This document shows positions 1-7,062 of a DNA stretch of 64,000 bases, piece after piece. The notes beneath the pieces were generated by a model that saw only the letters and a list, made by a program, of their open reading frames with translations, was not told the DNA's origin and did no database searches. The stretch is taken from assembly GCA_036558745.1 (NCBI GenBank), contig DATBEZ010000095.1, positions 1 through 64,000 of the forward strand, read 5' to 3'. This DNA is from JAMXLJ01 sp036558745. Lineage in GTDB: Bacteria; Actinomycetota; Acidimicrobiia; IMCC26256; JAMXLJ01. The translations under genes and the position numbers were made by a program. Positions within the stretch are counted from its first letter, which is position 1, and every line of letters begins with the position of its first letter.

Positions 1-1
1 C

Positions 2-577
2 CTCGCCTACTGGCTCTCCACTCGAAACGGAGGGTCCGACTCGACCGGTGCGGAGTCACTGGCGCTGTTCGGCGCCAATCCCACCCTTGCCCGGGTGTCC
101 ATCGAGGCGGTGCTGCTGGGCGGTCTGCTGATCGTCCCGGCGGTGATCGGCGTGCTCCGCCTGGTGCCGCGATCACGCCTCGCCGCGGTCGGCGGCTGGC
201 TGATGATCTTCGGCTACATCTGCTACTTCGGGGTGCTGCTCAGCAACGTCACCATCCTCACCATGGCCGAGCGCGGCGGGCCGACCGCCGAGTTCGCGGC
301 GGTGATCGACGCCAGCCAGTCCCAGCTGTTCGCGGCCTGGGTGTTCTTGCTGTTCGTGGTTGGGAACCTGATCGGCACGCTGATCTTCGCCATCGGTCTG
401 CTGCGCAACCGAGTCGCAGGGATCTGGCCGGCGATCCTGATCATGTGCTGGCCGCCGCTGCATGTCGTCGGCCTGGTCGTCGGCAACGAACTGTTCGAGG
501 TCGCCGGCGCGGTGCTGCAGGCGATCGGCTTCGGCGTGCTCGCCGTGAGCATGCTCCGCGGTGGTCGTACCGACTGA
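2..577 (+). CDS. integral membrane protein, 5' end outside the window
   Basis: Unrecognised polytopic membrane protein. The first possible start inside the window is GTG at 95 (160 residues), but the same frame stays open to the left edge, encoding about 31 further residues, so the true start probably lies upstream. From residue 1 at base 95, hydrophobic segments lie near residues 5-24, 36-53, 77-103, 109-128 and 133-150, giving about five membrane spans, with an arginine-rich loop after the first. The arrangement is reminiscent of DUF4386-type proteins, but I cannot assign a function. The glucosidase gene starts 47 bases downstream on the same strand. Confidence 0.7.
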   Translation, partial: LAYWLSTRNGGSDSTGAESLALFGANPTLARVSIEAVLLGGLLIVPAVIGVLRLVPRSRLAAVGGWLMIFGYICYFGVLLSNVTILTMAERGGPTAEFAAVIDASQSQLFAAWVFLLFVVGNLIGTLIFAIGLLRNRVAGIWPAILIMCWPPLHVVGLVVGNELFEVAGAVLQAIGFGVLAVSMLRGGRTD

Positions 578-624
578 TCGACACCAGCCTGCCTTCTCGT
601 GCGCTGTTCCGGCAGGATGCTGCC

Positions 625-3288
625 ATGCCGGACACCGCCGAACATCGCCGCCTCGCGGAGGCCACCGGACGCGCCGAGGACGGCCTGTTCCACGCCAATC
701 CCTGGTACGAGTGGGGGCCTTACCTCTCGGAGCGGGCCTGGGGCACGGTCCGCGAGGACTACAGCGCCGACGGCGACGCGTGGCACTACTTCCCGCATGA
801 CCACGCCCGCTCGCGGGCGTACCGCTGGAACGAGGACGGGATGGCGGGTCTGTCCGACATCCGGCACGAGCTGTGCCTCTCGCTGGCCCTGTGGAACGGC
901 GTCGATCCGATCGTCAAGGAACGGATGTTCGGGCTCACCGGACCACAGGGCAACCACGGCGAGGACGTCAAGGAGTACTGGTGGTATCTCGACGCGCTGC
1001 CCAGCCACGCCTGGCTGCGCTGGCGCTACCACTATCCGCAGGCGCCGTTCCCCTACCAGCAGCTGATCGAGGAGAACGCCCGGCGATCCCGCGACCAACC
1101 CGAGTTCGAGCTGCTGGACACCGGGGTGTTCGACGACGGCCGCTACTGGGTCGTCGAGGTCGCCTACGCGAAGGCCGGGCCTACCGACGTCCTCGCCAAG
1201 ATCAGCGTCACGAACAAGGCGGCGGACGAAGCGACGCTCTCGGTGCTGCCCACCCTGTGGTTCCGGAACGACTGGCGCTACGTCGGCGGCGAGCCGCCGA
1301 GCCTCCGCCTGGATGCGAGCGGCATCGTCGTCGACGACCACGAACGGCTGGCCGGCTACCGGCTGGACGCCGCGTCACCCTCGGAAGGCGAGCCCCCGCG
1401 CGCGCTGTTCTGTGACAACGAGACCAACACCGCCCGGCTCTTCGGGTCGTCGCCGATCACGCGCTACCCGAAGGACGGGATCAACGATCATGTGATCACC
1501 GGCGCGGACACGGTGAACCCGGATCAGCGCGGCACGAAGGCGTGCTGGGAGTACCGGTTGACCGTGCCGGCCGGCGGTACGGCCGAGATTCGGCTGCGCC
1601 TGCACCGACCGGGATCCGGCTCCGCGCACGAGGCCGACTGGTGTGGCGGGTTCTTCGACGAGGTGATGGCCGCCCGGGAGGCGGACGCGAACGAGTTCTA
1701 TGCGGCCCTCGCTCCGGCAGAGCTCGGAACCGAGGAGCGCCGCATCCTGCGCCAGGCATGCGCGGGACTGGTCTGGAGCAAGCAGATCTACCCGTACCGG
1801 GTGAGGACCTGGCTCGACGGCGACAAGTGCGAACCGCCGCCACCGCCGGGGCACCGGACGGGTCGCAACGCCGGTTGGCGGCACCTGGACTCGTTCGACG
1901 TGCTGGCCATGCCGGACCCGTGGGAGTACCCCTGGTTCGCCGCCTGGGACCTCGCCTTCCACACCATCCCCTGGGCGCATCTGGACCCGGCTTTCGCGAA
2001 GTACCAGTTGCTGGTGCTGCTGCGGGAGTGGTTCCAGCATCCCAACGGGGCGCTGCCCGCGTACGAGTGGAGCTTCGACGACGTCAACCCGCCGGTGCAC
2101 GCGCTCGCGGCGATCCGCGTGTTCCTGATCGACGGCGGTACCGATGTCGAGTTCCTCGAGCGCGTGTTCCAGAAGCTGCTGCTCAACTTCACCTGGTGGC
2201 TCAACCGCCAGGATCCCGACGGCAACAACCTCTTCGGCGGCGGCTTCCTCGGGCTCGACAACATCAGCCCGCTCGACCGGTCGCACCTCCCGGACGGCGT
2301 CCGGCTCGAGCAGGCCGACGGGACCGCGTGGATGGCCTACTACTCGCTCGCCATGCTCGGGCTTGCCACCGTCCTGGCCCAGCACAACGACGTGTACGAC
2401 GACATGGTCGTGAAGTTCCTCGAGCAGTTCGTGCTCATCATGGACGCGCTCGACCGCTCCGGCTTCTACGACACGACCGACGGGTTCTTCTACGACCGCC
2501 TGCTCGACCGGGCGGGGAACGCGACACCGATCGAGGTGCAGACGCTGGTCGGCGTCATCCCGGCGCTGCCCGCAGGCTCCGTCGTGGTCGGTCCGTCGAG
2601 CGGCCTCGCGAAGCTGCGCAAACGCTTCGCGCGGCTCCTCGAACAGGCCGAGGTCGGCGACGAGTCGTGGCGCTTCCACGACGAGGGTGACGCGCGGCGA
2701 GTGCTCGTGTCGGTCGTGTCACCGGACCAGCTCCGGCGCGTGCTCACGACCCTGTTCGACGAGGACGCGTTCCTCTCGGCGCACGGGCTCCGCTCCATCT
2801 CGAAGCGTCACGAGACGCCGTACACGGTGCCCGGGGTGCCGGGTGCGACGATCGACTACGAGCCGGCCGAGTCGCGCACCGCGATGTACGGCGGGAACTC
2901 GAACTGGCGCGGGCCCGTGTGGTTTCCGGTGAACTACCTCGTCATTCGCGCCCTGCTGCAGTACGACCGGTTCTTCGGATCCAACTTCACCATCGAGTAC
3001 CCGACCGGTTCGGGCAAGTTGCTGACGCTGCGCGACGCGGCCGGCGACCTCGCGGACCGGCTCGTCTCCATCTGGCTTCCCGACCACGACGGCGCCCGCC
3101 CGGTGTACGGCGGCATGGAGCGGTTCCGCTCCGATCCTGCGTGGCGCGACAATCTCTTCTTCCACGAGTACTTCCACGGCGACATCGGCGCCGGTCTCGG
3201 CGCCTCCCACCAGACCGGCTGGACCGCGCTCGTCGTCGACCTGATCCTCGACCCGCCGCGCGACACCACGCGCATCGCCGGCTACTGA
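625..3288 (+). CDS. GH63 / MGH1-like glucosidase family protein
   Basis: Large cytosolic glycoside hydrolase of 887 residues with no signal peptide. The N-terminal third is a beta-rich domain. The C-terminal two thirds look like the (alpha/alpha)6 barrel of the GH63/MGH1 group, which cleaves alpha-glucosyl or mannosylglycerate-type glycosides by inversion. A tryptophan-aspartate pair in FAAWDLAFH (Asp442) matches the position of the catalytic acid in this clan, and the C-terminal GPVWFPVNY block is typical. The frame is open 60 codons further upstream, but ATG at 625 follows the previous gene and begins the conserved sequence. It probably acts on a compatible solute or storage glucoside (inference). 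The exact substrate is not visible. Confidence 0.85.
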   Translation: MPDTAEHRRLAEATGRAEDGLFHANPWYEWGPYLSERAWGTVREDYSADGDAWHYFPHDHARSRAYRWNEDGMAGLSDIRHELCLSLALWNGVDPIVKERMFGLTGPQGNHGEDVKEYWWYLDALPSHAWLRWRYHYPQAPFPYQQLIEENARRSRDQPEFELLDTGVFDDGRYWVVEVAYAKAGPTDVLAKISVTNKAADEATLSVLPTLWFRNDWRYVGGEPPSLRLDASGIVVDDHERLAGYRLDAASPSEGEPPRALFCDNETNTARLFGSSPITRYPKDGINDHVITGADTVNPDQRGTKACWEYRLTVPAGGTAEIRLRLHRPGSGSAHEADWCGGFFDEVMAAREADANEFYAALAPAELGTEERRILRQACAGLVWSKQIYPYRVRTWLDGDKCEPPPPPGHRTGRNAGWRHLDSFDVLAMPDPWEYPWFAAWDLAFHTIPWAHLDPAFAKYQLLVLLREWFQHPNGALPAYEWSFDDVNPPVHALAAIRVFLIDGGTDVEFLERVFQKLLLNFTWWLNRQDPDGNNLFGGGFLGLDNISPLDRSHLPDGVRLEQADGTAWMAYYSLAMLGLATVLAQHNDVYDDMVVKFLEQFVLIMDALDRSGFYDTTDGFFYDRLLDRAGNATPIEVQTLVGVIPALPAGSVVVGPSSGLAKLRKRFARLLEQAEVGDESWRFHDEGDARRVLVSVVSPDQLRRVLTTLFDEDAFLSAHGLRSISKRHETPYTVPGVPGATIDYEPAESRTAMYGGNSNWRGPVWFPVNYLVIRALLQYDRFFGSNFTIEYPTGSGKLLTLRDAAGDLADRLVSIWLPDHDGARPVYGGMERFRSDPAWRDNLFFHEYFHGDIGAGLGASHQTGWTALVVDLILDPPRDTTRIAGY

Positions 3289-3308
3289 GCGCCGCGGCCC
3301 TTCGGGGA

Positions 3309-3704
3309 TCAGCGCTTCTTGCGGCGCGCCTGCTGTGACCGTCCACGCGAGCCGGAATGCGAGCCGGAATGCGAGCCCGAGTGCGGGTGCGCGTGCGCGA
3401 CCGGCTTGGGCTTGCGGCTCGGCGCGATCGCCTGCCAGATCGCGAGGACGAGCACCGCGCCGGCGATCGAGCCGATGATGCCGGTGAAGCGCAGCCGTAG
3501 GCCGTCTCCTGCCAGCAGGCTGACGATGAGGCCCGTGGCCAGCGACCCGACGAGTCCAATGACGATGTCCTCGCCCCACGAGTTGCGGCGTCGGTTCCCG
3601 ATGAGGAGATGGGCGGCCCATCCGGCGGCCATCCCGATCACGATCAGAACGAGAAGAAGCACGTCAGGATGCTCGGTCGGGGCCCCGGCGCGGGCATCAC
3701 CCAT
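3309..3704 (-). CDS. GlsB/YeaQ/YmgE family membrane protein
   Basis: Small membrane protein of 131 residues from ATG at 3704. A GTG at 3662 would give 117 residues starting right at the first span. It has three hydrophobic segments separated by glycines, with the GxxAGWxAxxLIG and GxxGSLxxG patterns of the transglycosylase-associated (GlsB/YeaQ/YmgE) family, linked to envelope stress in other bacteria. The C-terminus is a basic tail made of His-Ser-Gly-Ser repeats followed by Arg/Lys. It is encoded by an imperfect 12-base tandem repeat near 3351-3384. The gene converges with the glucosidase gene, 20 bases apart. The molecular role of the family is poorly known. Confidence 0.75.
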   Translation of the reverse strand: MGDARAGAPTEHPDVLLLVLIVIGMAAGWAAHLLIGNRRRNSWGEDIVIGLVGSLATGLIVSLLAGDGLRLRFTGIIGSIAGAVLVLAIWQAIAPSRKPKPVAHAHPHSGSHSGSHSGSRGRSQQARRKKR

Positions 3705-3921
3705 CTCGGACGATCCTGGCGGTCGCGCGGTTCCGGCCGACCGGCGAGCCCCGATGAGAGCCGGCTGATCCGATCGTTCCCTCGCCGTCAGCCACCGTTC
3801 GGTCGGGATTCGGTTCCACGACACGGCGCGGGTGATCCCGCGTGGGCACGCACCCGGCTACGGATCAGCGGTGACGCGCGACACCGACGCGAACGTGAAC
3901 CTGATCCTGCGCGAGTGCGTA

Positions 3922-3954
3922 CTCCTGAGTGATCACATCACGACGACTCAGGAG
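3922..3954 (+). promoter_or_regulatory. 5'-UTR hairpin that sequesters the ribosome binding site
   Basis: A perfect 9-base inverted repeat, CTCCTGAGT (3922-3930) and ACTCAGGAG (3946-3954), separated by 15 bases. The 3' arm contains AGGAG, the Shine-Dalgarno sequence lying 8 bases before the ATG at 3963; the 5' arm contains the anti-Shine-Dalgarno CTCCT. Folding of the leader would block ribosome loading, so translation of the lipoprotein may be controlled by temperature, a protein or a small RNA. The pairing is seen directly; its function is inferred. Confidence 0.55.
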
Positions 3955-3962
3955 ATCCTCCG

Positions 3963-4442
3963 ATGCGTGTCCCCCACCTCGTCGCCGTCACGGCGCTCGG
4001 CGCGATCGCGCTGGCCGCCTGCGGTGGCGGCGGTTACTCGTCCTCTTCCTCCGGGTCCACGACCCGCCCTTCCGCGGTCGCAACCGCCACGCCCGCGGCC
4101 GCCACGGTGAAGACCGCCGCCACCGGACTCGGCACCGTGCTCGTGGACGGCAACGGCATGACGCTCTACGCCCTGACCCAGGACGTGAACGGCATGCCCA
4201 CATGCACCGGCGGGTGCGCGCAGGCGTGGCCGCCCTTGACCGTGAACGGCGCGACGCTGCCCGCCGGGCTGGACGCCATGGTGTTCTCGGTCGTCGCCGG
4301 CCCCGACGGCACGCATCAGCTCAAGGCCGGCAAGTGGCCGCTCTACCGGTTCGCGGGTGATTCGAAGCCCGGTGACACGAACGGTCAGGGCATCGGCGGC
4401 GTGTGGTTCGTCGTCATGCCGACGGGCGCGTTGCACAAGTAA
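3963..4442 (+). CDS. secreted-repeat lipoprotein (COG4315 / PF03640 type)
   Basis: Lipoprotein of 159 residues. The signal peptide ends in a lipobox LAAC with Cys20, followed by a Gly/Ser/Thr-rich linker to about residue 50. The mature part carries two copies of the secreted repeat typical of COG4315: one around residues 57-93 (LVDGNGMTLYAL, then CTGGCAQAWPP) and one around 118-157 (WPLYRFAGD, then GVWFVV). Proteins of this family sit on the outer face of the membrane; their function is unknown, though some lie beside redox or sigma-factor genes. Translation may be gated by the hairpin that pairs with its ribosome binding site. A very stable terminator follows directly. Confidence 0.85.
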   Translation: MRVPHLVAVTALGAIALAACGGGGYSSSSSGSTTRPSAVATATPAAATVKTAATGLGTVLVDGNGMTLYALTQDVNGMPTCTGGCAQAWPPLTVNGATLPAGLDAMVFSVVAGPDGTHQLKAGKWPLYRFAGDSKPGDTNGQGIGGVWFVVMPTGALHK

Positions 4443-4464
4443 CTCCACAAGTCCCCCCGCCGCC

Positions 4465-4500
4465 GAGCGCCGGTCCCACACCCCCTTGGGACCGGCGCTC
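4465..4500. terminator. intrinsic terminator hairpin, bidirectional position
   Basis: Perfect 14-base-pair stem, GAGCGCCGGTCCCA (4465-4478) and TGGGACCGGCGCTC (4487-4500), with an 8-base loop. No T-tract follows, as is usual in high-GC actinobacteria. It lies 22 bases after the lipoprotein stop and 25 bases after the stop of the converging minus-strand gene, so it could end both transcripts. Confidence 0.75.
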
Positions 4501-4525
4501 GCGCGCGTCCTGATGCTCCTGTCGG

Positions 4526-4882
4526 CTACCGCGAGATGGCGACGAGGAAGGCGATCAGCTCCACACCGTGACGTTGGAGGCTGGGAACGTCCGTGGAGAA
4601 GCTGGCGGCCGCGTGCTGCACGGTCGCGTTCTCGTCGGGCGCGTACGACGTGGTCACGACGAGCGGGCCGCTGCCGGGATCGACGCCGAGGTTCGGTGCG
4701 CTTGCGTGCTGCCCTTCGATGAGCCCGTCGAGATAGGCCATGAACATCGCGCCCGTGTGCGCAGGAGAGCCGCGGGCAACGAGACCCACCACCGACAACG
4801 CGCCGCACGCAGCCAGGATCGCCATCCGCCGCCATGCCGTCGTCGGGCCGCGCGCGCCCGCCGTCATCCCGCTGTACACCAT
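4526..4882 (-). CDS. hypothetical secreted or membrane-anchored protein
   Basis: Unrecognised small protein of 118 residues from ATG at 4882; the frame can extend to 4915. A basic stretch (GPTTAWRRM) followed by a hydrophobic segment of about 17 residues (MAILAACGALSVVGLVA) looks like a signal peptide or anchor. The remaining 75 residues have low complexity and no motif I know. In favour of it being real: the signal-like start, the terminator hairpin just beyond its stop, and no competing frame on the other strand that starts with anything convincing. It may still be spurious. Confidence 0.5.
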   Translation of the reverse strand: MVYSGMTAGARGPTTAWRRMAILAACGALSVVGLVARGSPAHTGAMFMAYLDGLIEGQHASAPNLGVDPGSGPLVVTTSYAPDENATVQHAAASFSTDVPSLQRHGVELIAFLVAISR

Positions 4883-5032
4883 GCCCGCCCCCGTTCCCAG
4901 CCCAGTGCAGCGCACCCTAGGGCGCGGACGAGCAGGTCGAAAGGCCGGGTCTCCCCGTCGCAGTACCAGGTGATGCAGGCGGCACGCGGCACACGCGTCT
5001 CACGCGGCGAGAGACGCACGTCACGCCCAGAT

Positions 5033-5048
5033 CGCGAACCGGTTCGCG
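5033..5048. promoter_or_regulatory. perfect 16-bp palindrome, operator candidate
   Basis: CGCGAACCGGTTCGCG is a perfect palindrome 63 bases before the ATG at 5111. It could bind a dimeric regulator controlling the secreted protein. In such GC-rich DNA a chance palindrome of this length is uncommon but possible. Confidence 0.35.
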
Positions 5049-5110
5049 TGCGCGGCGCGTACTGCGAACGATCCCGCAGACGCGGGAACCGAGGGACGAA
5101 GGAGTCACTC

Positions 5111-5758
5111 ATGCATGCACCGTCGCTGCGTACCCGTGTGCTCGCCGGCGTCGCCGCTGCTGCGTTCGCCGGATCCATCGGCGTAGCGGCCGCGTCGAGC
5201 TCCAAGCCGCGGCACACGACGTTCGCGATGTTCCCGCAGACGCAGTTCGTGAACTGCCTGAAGCCGAGCCCGTCATCGCCGACGCCTCGGGTCACGGTCG
5301 ACGTGCACCGCGGCGATCTCAACGACACCGCGGAGGTCGAGCTGCGCGGGTTCAAGCCCAACCTCGACTTCGACCTGTTCACGATCCAGCACAGCCCGCA
5401 GACCGCGACGGGCGCGCCGGACGCGAACCCGAGCGTCGGGCTCGCGTGGTACCAGTCCGACCTGCACGTCGACAAGCACGGATCGGGCGAGGCCAAGGTT
5501 CGCACGATCCTGCTCGACCAGATCTTCGGGGTCGACAAGGACGTCTCGCTCGCGCCGACGAACACGTTCAACCTCGGCTTCTGGTTCAACAACCCGGCGG
5601 ACGCGCACACCTGCGGGTTCACCGGTACGACGCCCTTCAACGGTGAGCACCAGGCCGGCCCGCTCGCATTCGTGACCCGTCCCAACGCGATCACGGCGCT
5701 CGGTCCGCTCTGCACCGACCCGGTCCACAGTGGTAGCGGCTTCAGCTGCAACCCGTGA
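5111..5758 (+). CDS. secreted protein of unknown function
   Basis: Secreted protein of 215 residues. ATG at 5111 is preceded by GAAGGAG at a good distance. Residues 1 to about 29 form a signal peptide: basic RTR, a hydrophobic run VLAGVAAAAFAG, then AAASSS. There is no lipobox, so it is probably released or wall-attached. The mature domain is probably beta-rich, with four cysteines (in VNCLKP, HTCGF, LCTDP and FSCNP) that could form two disulphides outside the cell. I do not recognise the family with certainty. A long stem-loop terminator follows, so it is transcribed alone. Confidence 0.7.
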   Translation: MHAPSLRTRVLAGVAAAAFAGSIGVAAASSSKPRHTTFAMFPQTQFVNCLKPSPSSPTPRVTVDVHRGDLNDTAEVELRGFKPNLDFDLFTIQHSPQTATGAPDANPSVGLAWYQSDLHVDKHGSGEAKVRTILLDQIFGVDKDVSLAPTNTFNLGFWFNNPADAHTCGFTGTTPFNGEHQAGPLAFVTRPNAITALGPLCTDPVHSGSGFSCNP

Positions 5759-5766
5759 GCGGACGC

Positions 5767-5804
5767 GGAGGCCTCGCCCGGCAACGGCGCCGGGCGGGGC
5801 CTCC
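5767..5804 (+). terminator. intrinsic terminator hairpin
   Basis: 16-base arms (5767-5782 and 5789-5804), complementary except for one T-G wobble, around a 6-base loop. It starts 9 bases after the secreted-protein stop and ends 18 bases before the sigma-factor start, so it insulates the two units. There is no T-run. Confidence 0.75.
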
Positions 5805-5822
5805 GTCGTACCCTGTGCGCTC

Positions 5823-6368
5823 GTGGAGCCGGCGGCCCTCGATGCGTTCCAGCGGCGCGAACCCGATGCGGTTCGCGCGCTCTACCGCGAGTACGGGCGT
5901 CTCGTGTACGCGGTCGCGTACCGCGTCCTCGGACGTCACGACCTGGCCGAGGACGCGGTCCAACAGACCTTCGTGCGGGCGTGGCAGGCCGCGGAGCGCT
6001 ACGACACCACGCGCGATCCGGCCTCGTGGCTCGCGACCATCGCAAGACGCGTCGCCATCGACGTGTGGCGGCGCGAGGACCGCGGATCCGCGGACCGGCT
6101 CGGGGATGTCGCGACCGACGACCCGGCCGTCGTCACCCTCCCGCCCGACATGGAGACGCTCGACGCGGTGTGGCACGTGCGGCGGGCCATCGACGAGCTC
6201 CCCCCGGACGAGGCCACGGTCGTCCGCCTGCAACACCTCGACGGCATGACCCACATCGAGATCTCGGAGAAGCTCGGTCTCCCGTTGGGAACCGTGAAGT
6301 CGAGATCGCACCGCGCCCACGGCAAGCTGGCCTCGTTGTTGGGCCACCTCAGGGAACCAGTCACATGA
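5823..6368 (+). CDS. ECF-family RNA polymerase sigma factor
   Basis: Extracytoplasmic-function sigma-70 factor of 181 residues, starting GTG at 5823 just after a terminator. Region 2 lies near residues 18-65 (RLVYAVAYRVLGRHDLAEDA, then QTFVRAWQ). Region 4 lies near residues 122-172, including the helix-turn-helix MTHIEISEKLGLPLGTVKSR. Region 3 is absent, as expected for ECF factors. It overlaps the anti-sigma start by ATGA, so both proteins are made in a coupled way. It would direct polymerase to its own operon and others; the next gene but one is a metal-type ATPase, so a metal or redox signal is possible (inference). Confidence 0.92.
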   Translation: MEPAALDAFQRREPDAVRALYREYGRLVYAVAYRVLGRHDLAEDAVQQTFVRAWQAAERYDTTRDPASWLATIARRVAIDVWRREDRGSADRLGDVATDDPAVVTLPPDMETLDAVWHVRRAIDELPPDEATVVRLQHLDGMTHIEISEKLGLPLGTVKSRSHRAHGKLASLLGHLREPVT

Positions 6369-7033
6369 ACGACCGCCGACGCAACGAAGAACGGGAAGCC
6401 CTGATCGCCGGCGACCGCGCCGGCGCGCTCACGCCCGACGAGGCCGCCGACCTGGCGTTCCTCGCGGACGTCCTGGCCGACCCGTCGAGCTGGGCCGAGC
6501 CGCGCGCGGGACTCGAGGACTCCGTCGTCGCCGCCGTGCTCGACGCGCCCGCCGAAGCCGCCCCGTCACCGAGGCGAAGCGCTTCACGCCGTGACGCGTC
6601 GCGCGGCCGTCGAATCGTGCTGGGCGCGGTCGGCATCGCGGCGGCGATCGCGATCGTCGTCGGGCTCGTCGTGGCCACCCGTGGGAGCGGGTCGAGACCC
6701 GACTTCACGGCGACGCTCGTCGCCACGGCCCTCGCGCCCGGCTCGCGCGCGTCGGCCGACGTCACCCGCACGCCGGCCGGCTTCCACATCACGCTCGACG
6801 CGCACGGCCTACCCGCGCTCGGACCCGGTCAGTACTACCAGGCGTGGCTCAAGAACGACGCCGGCGTCCTCGTACCGGTCGGCACGTTCAGCTCGAGCGA
6901 CGGGCAGGTCACGCTGTGGTCGGGCGTGTCGCCGAAGGACTTCCCCACGCTGACCGTGACCATCGAGGCCACCGACAACGACCAGGCGTCGTCGGGCCGG
7001 CGCGTCCTCGTCGGCGAGGTACGCCCCCACTGA
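6365..7033 (+). CDS. RskA-type anti-sigma factor
   Basis: Membrane-bound anti-sigma factor of 222 residues. The cytoplasmic N-terminus (residues 1 to about 78) would hold the sigma factor encoded just upstream. One membrane span lies near residues 84-103 (VLGAVGIAAAIAIVVGLVVA). The outer domain has the anti-sigma-K (RskA) C-terminal pattern GPGQYYQAWLKNDAG, then VPVGTF. No HxxxCxxC zinc motif is seen, so redox sensing by zinc release is unlikely; release by proteolysis is more usual for this type. It overlaps the sigma gene by 4 bases and lies 29 bases before the ATPase gene. Confidence 0.88.
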   Translation: MNDRRRNEEREALIAGDRAGALTPDEAADLAFLADVLADPSSWAEPRAGLEDSVVAAVLDAPAEAAPSPRRSASRRDASRGRRIVLGAVGIAAAIAIVVGLVVATRGSGSRPDFTATLVATALAPGSRASADVTRTPAGFHITLDAHGLPALGPGQYYQAWLKNDAGVLVPVGTFSSSDGQVTLWSGVSPKDFPTLTVTIEATDNDQASSGRRVLVGEVRPH

Positions 7034-7062
7034 CGCTCGGTCATCGTCGAAAGGCAGCTGCG

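Noticed and set aside
223..1341. 372-codon open frame on the minus strand over the membrane protein and glucosidase genes
   Set aside because: Antisense shadow of high-GC coding DNA; its protein is Arg/Val/Pro/Asp-rich without any family motif, and the plus-strand genes are convincing.
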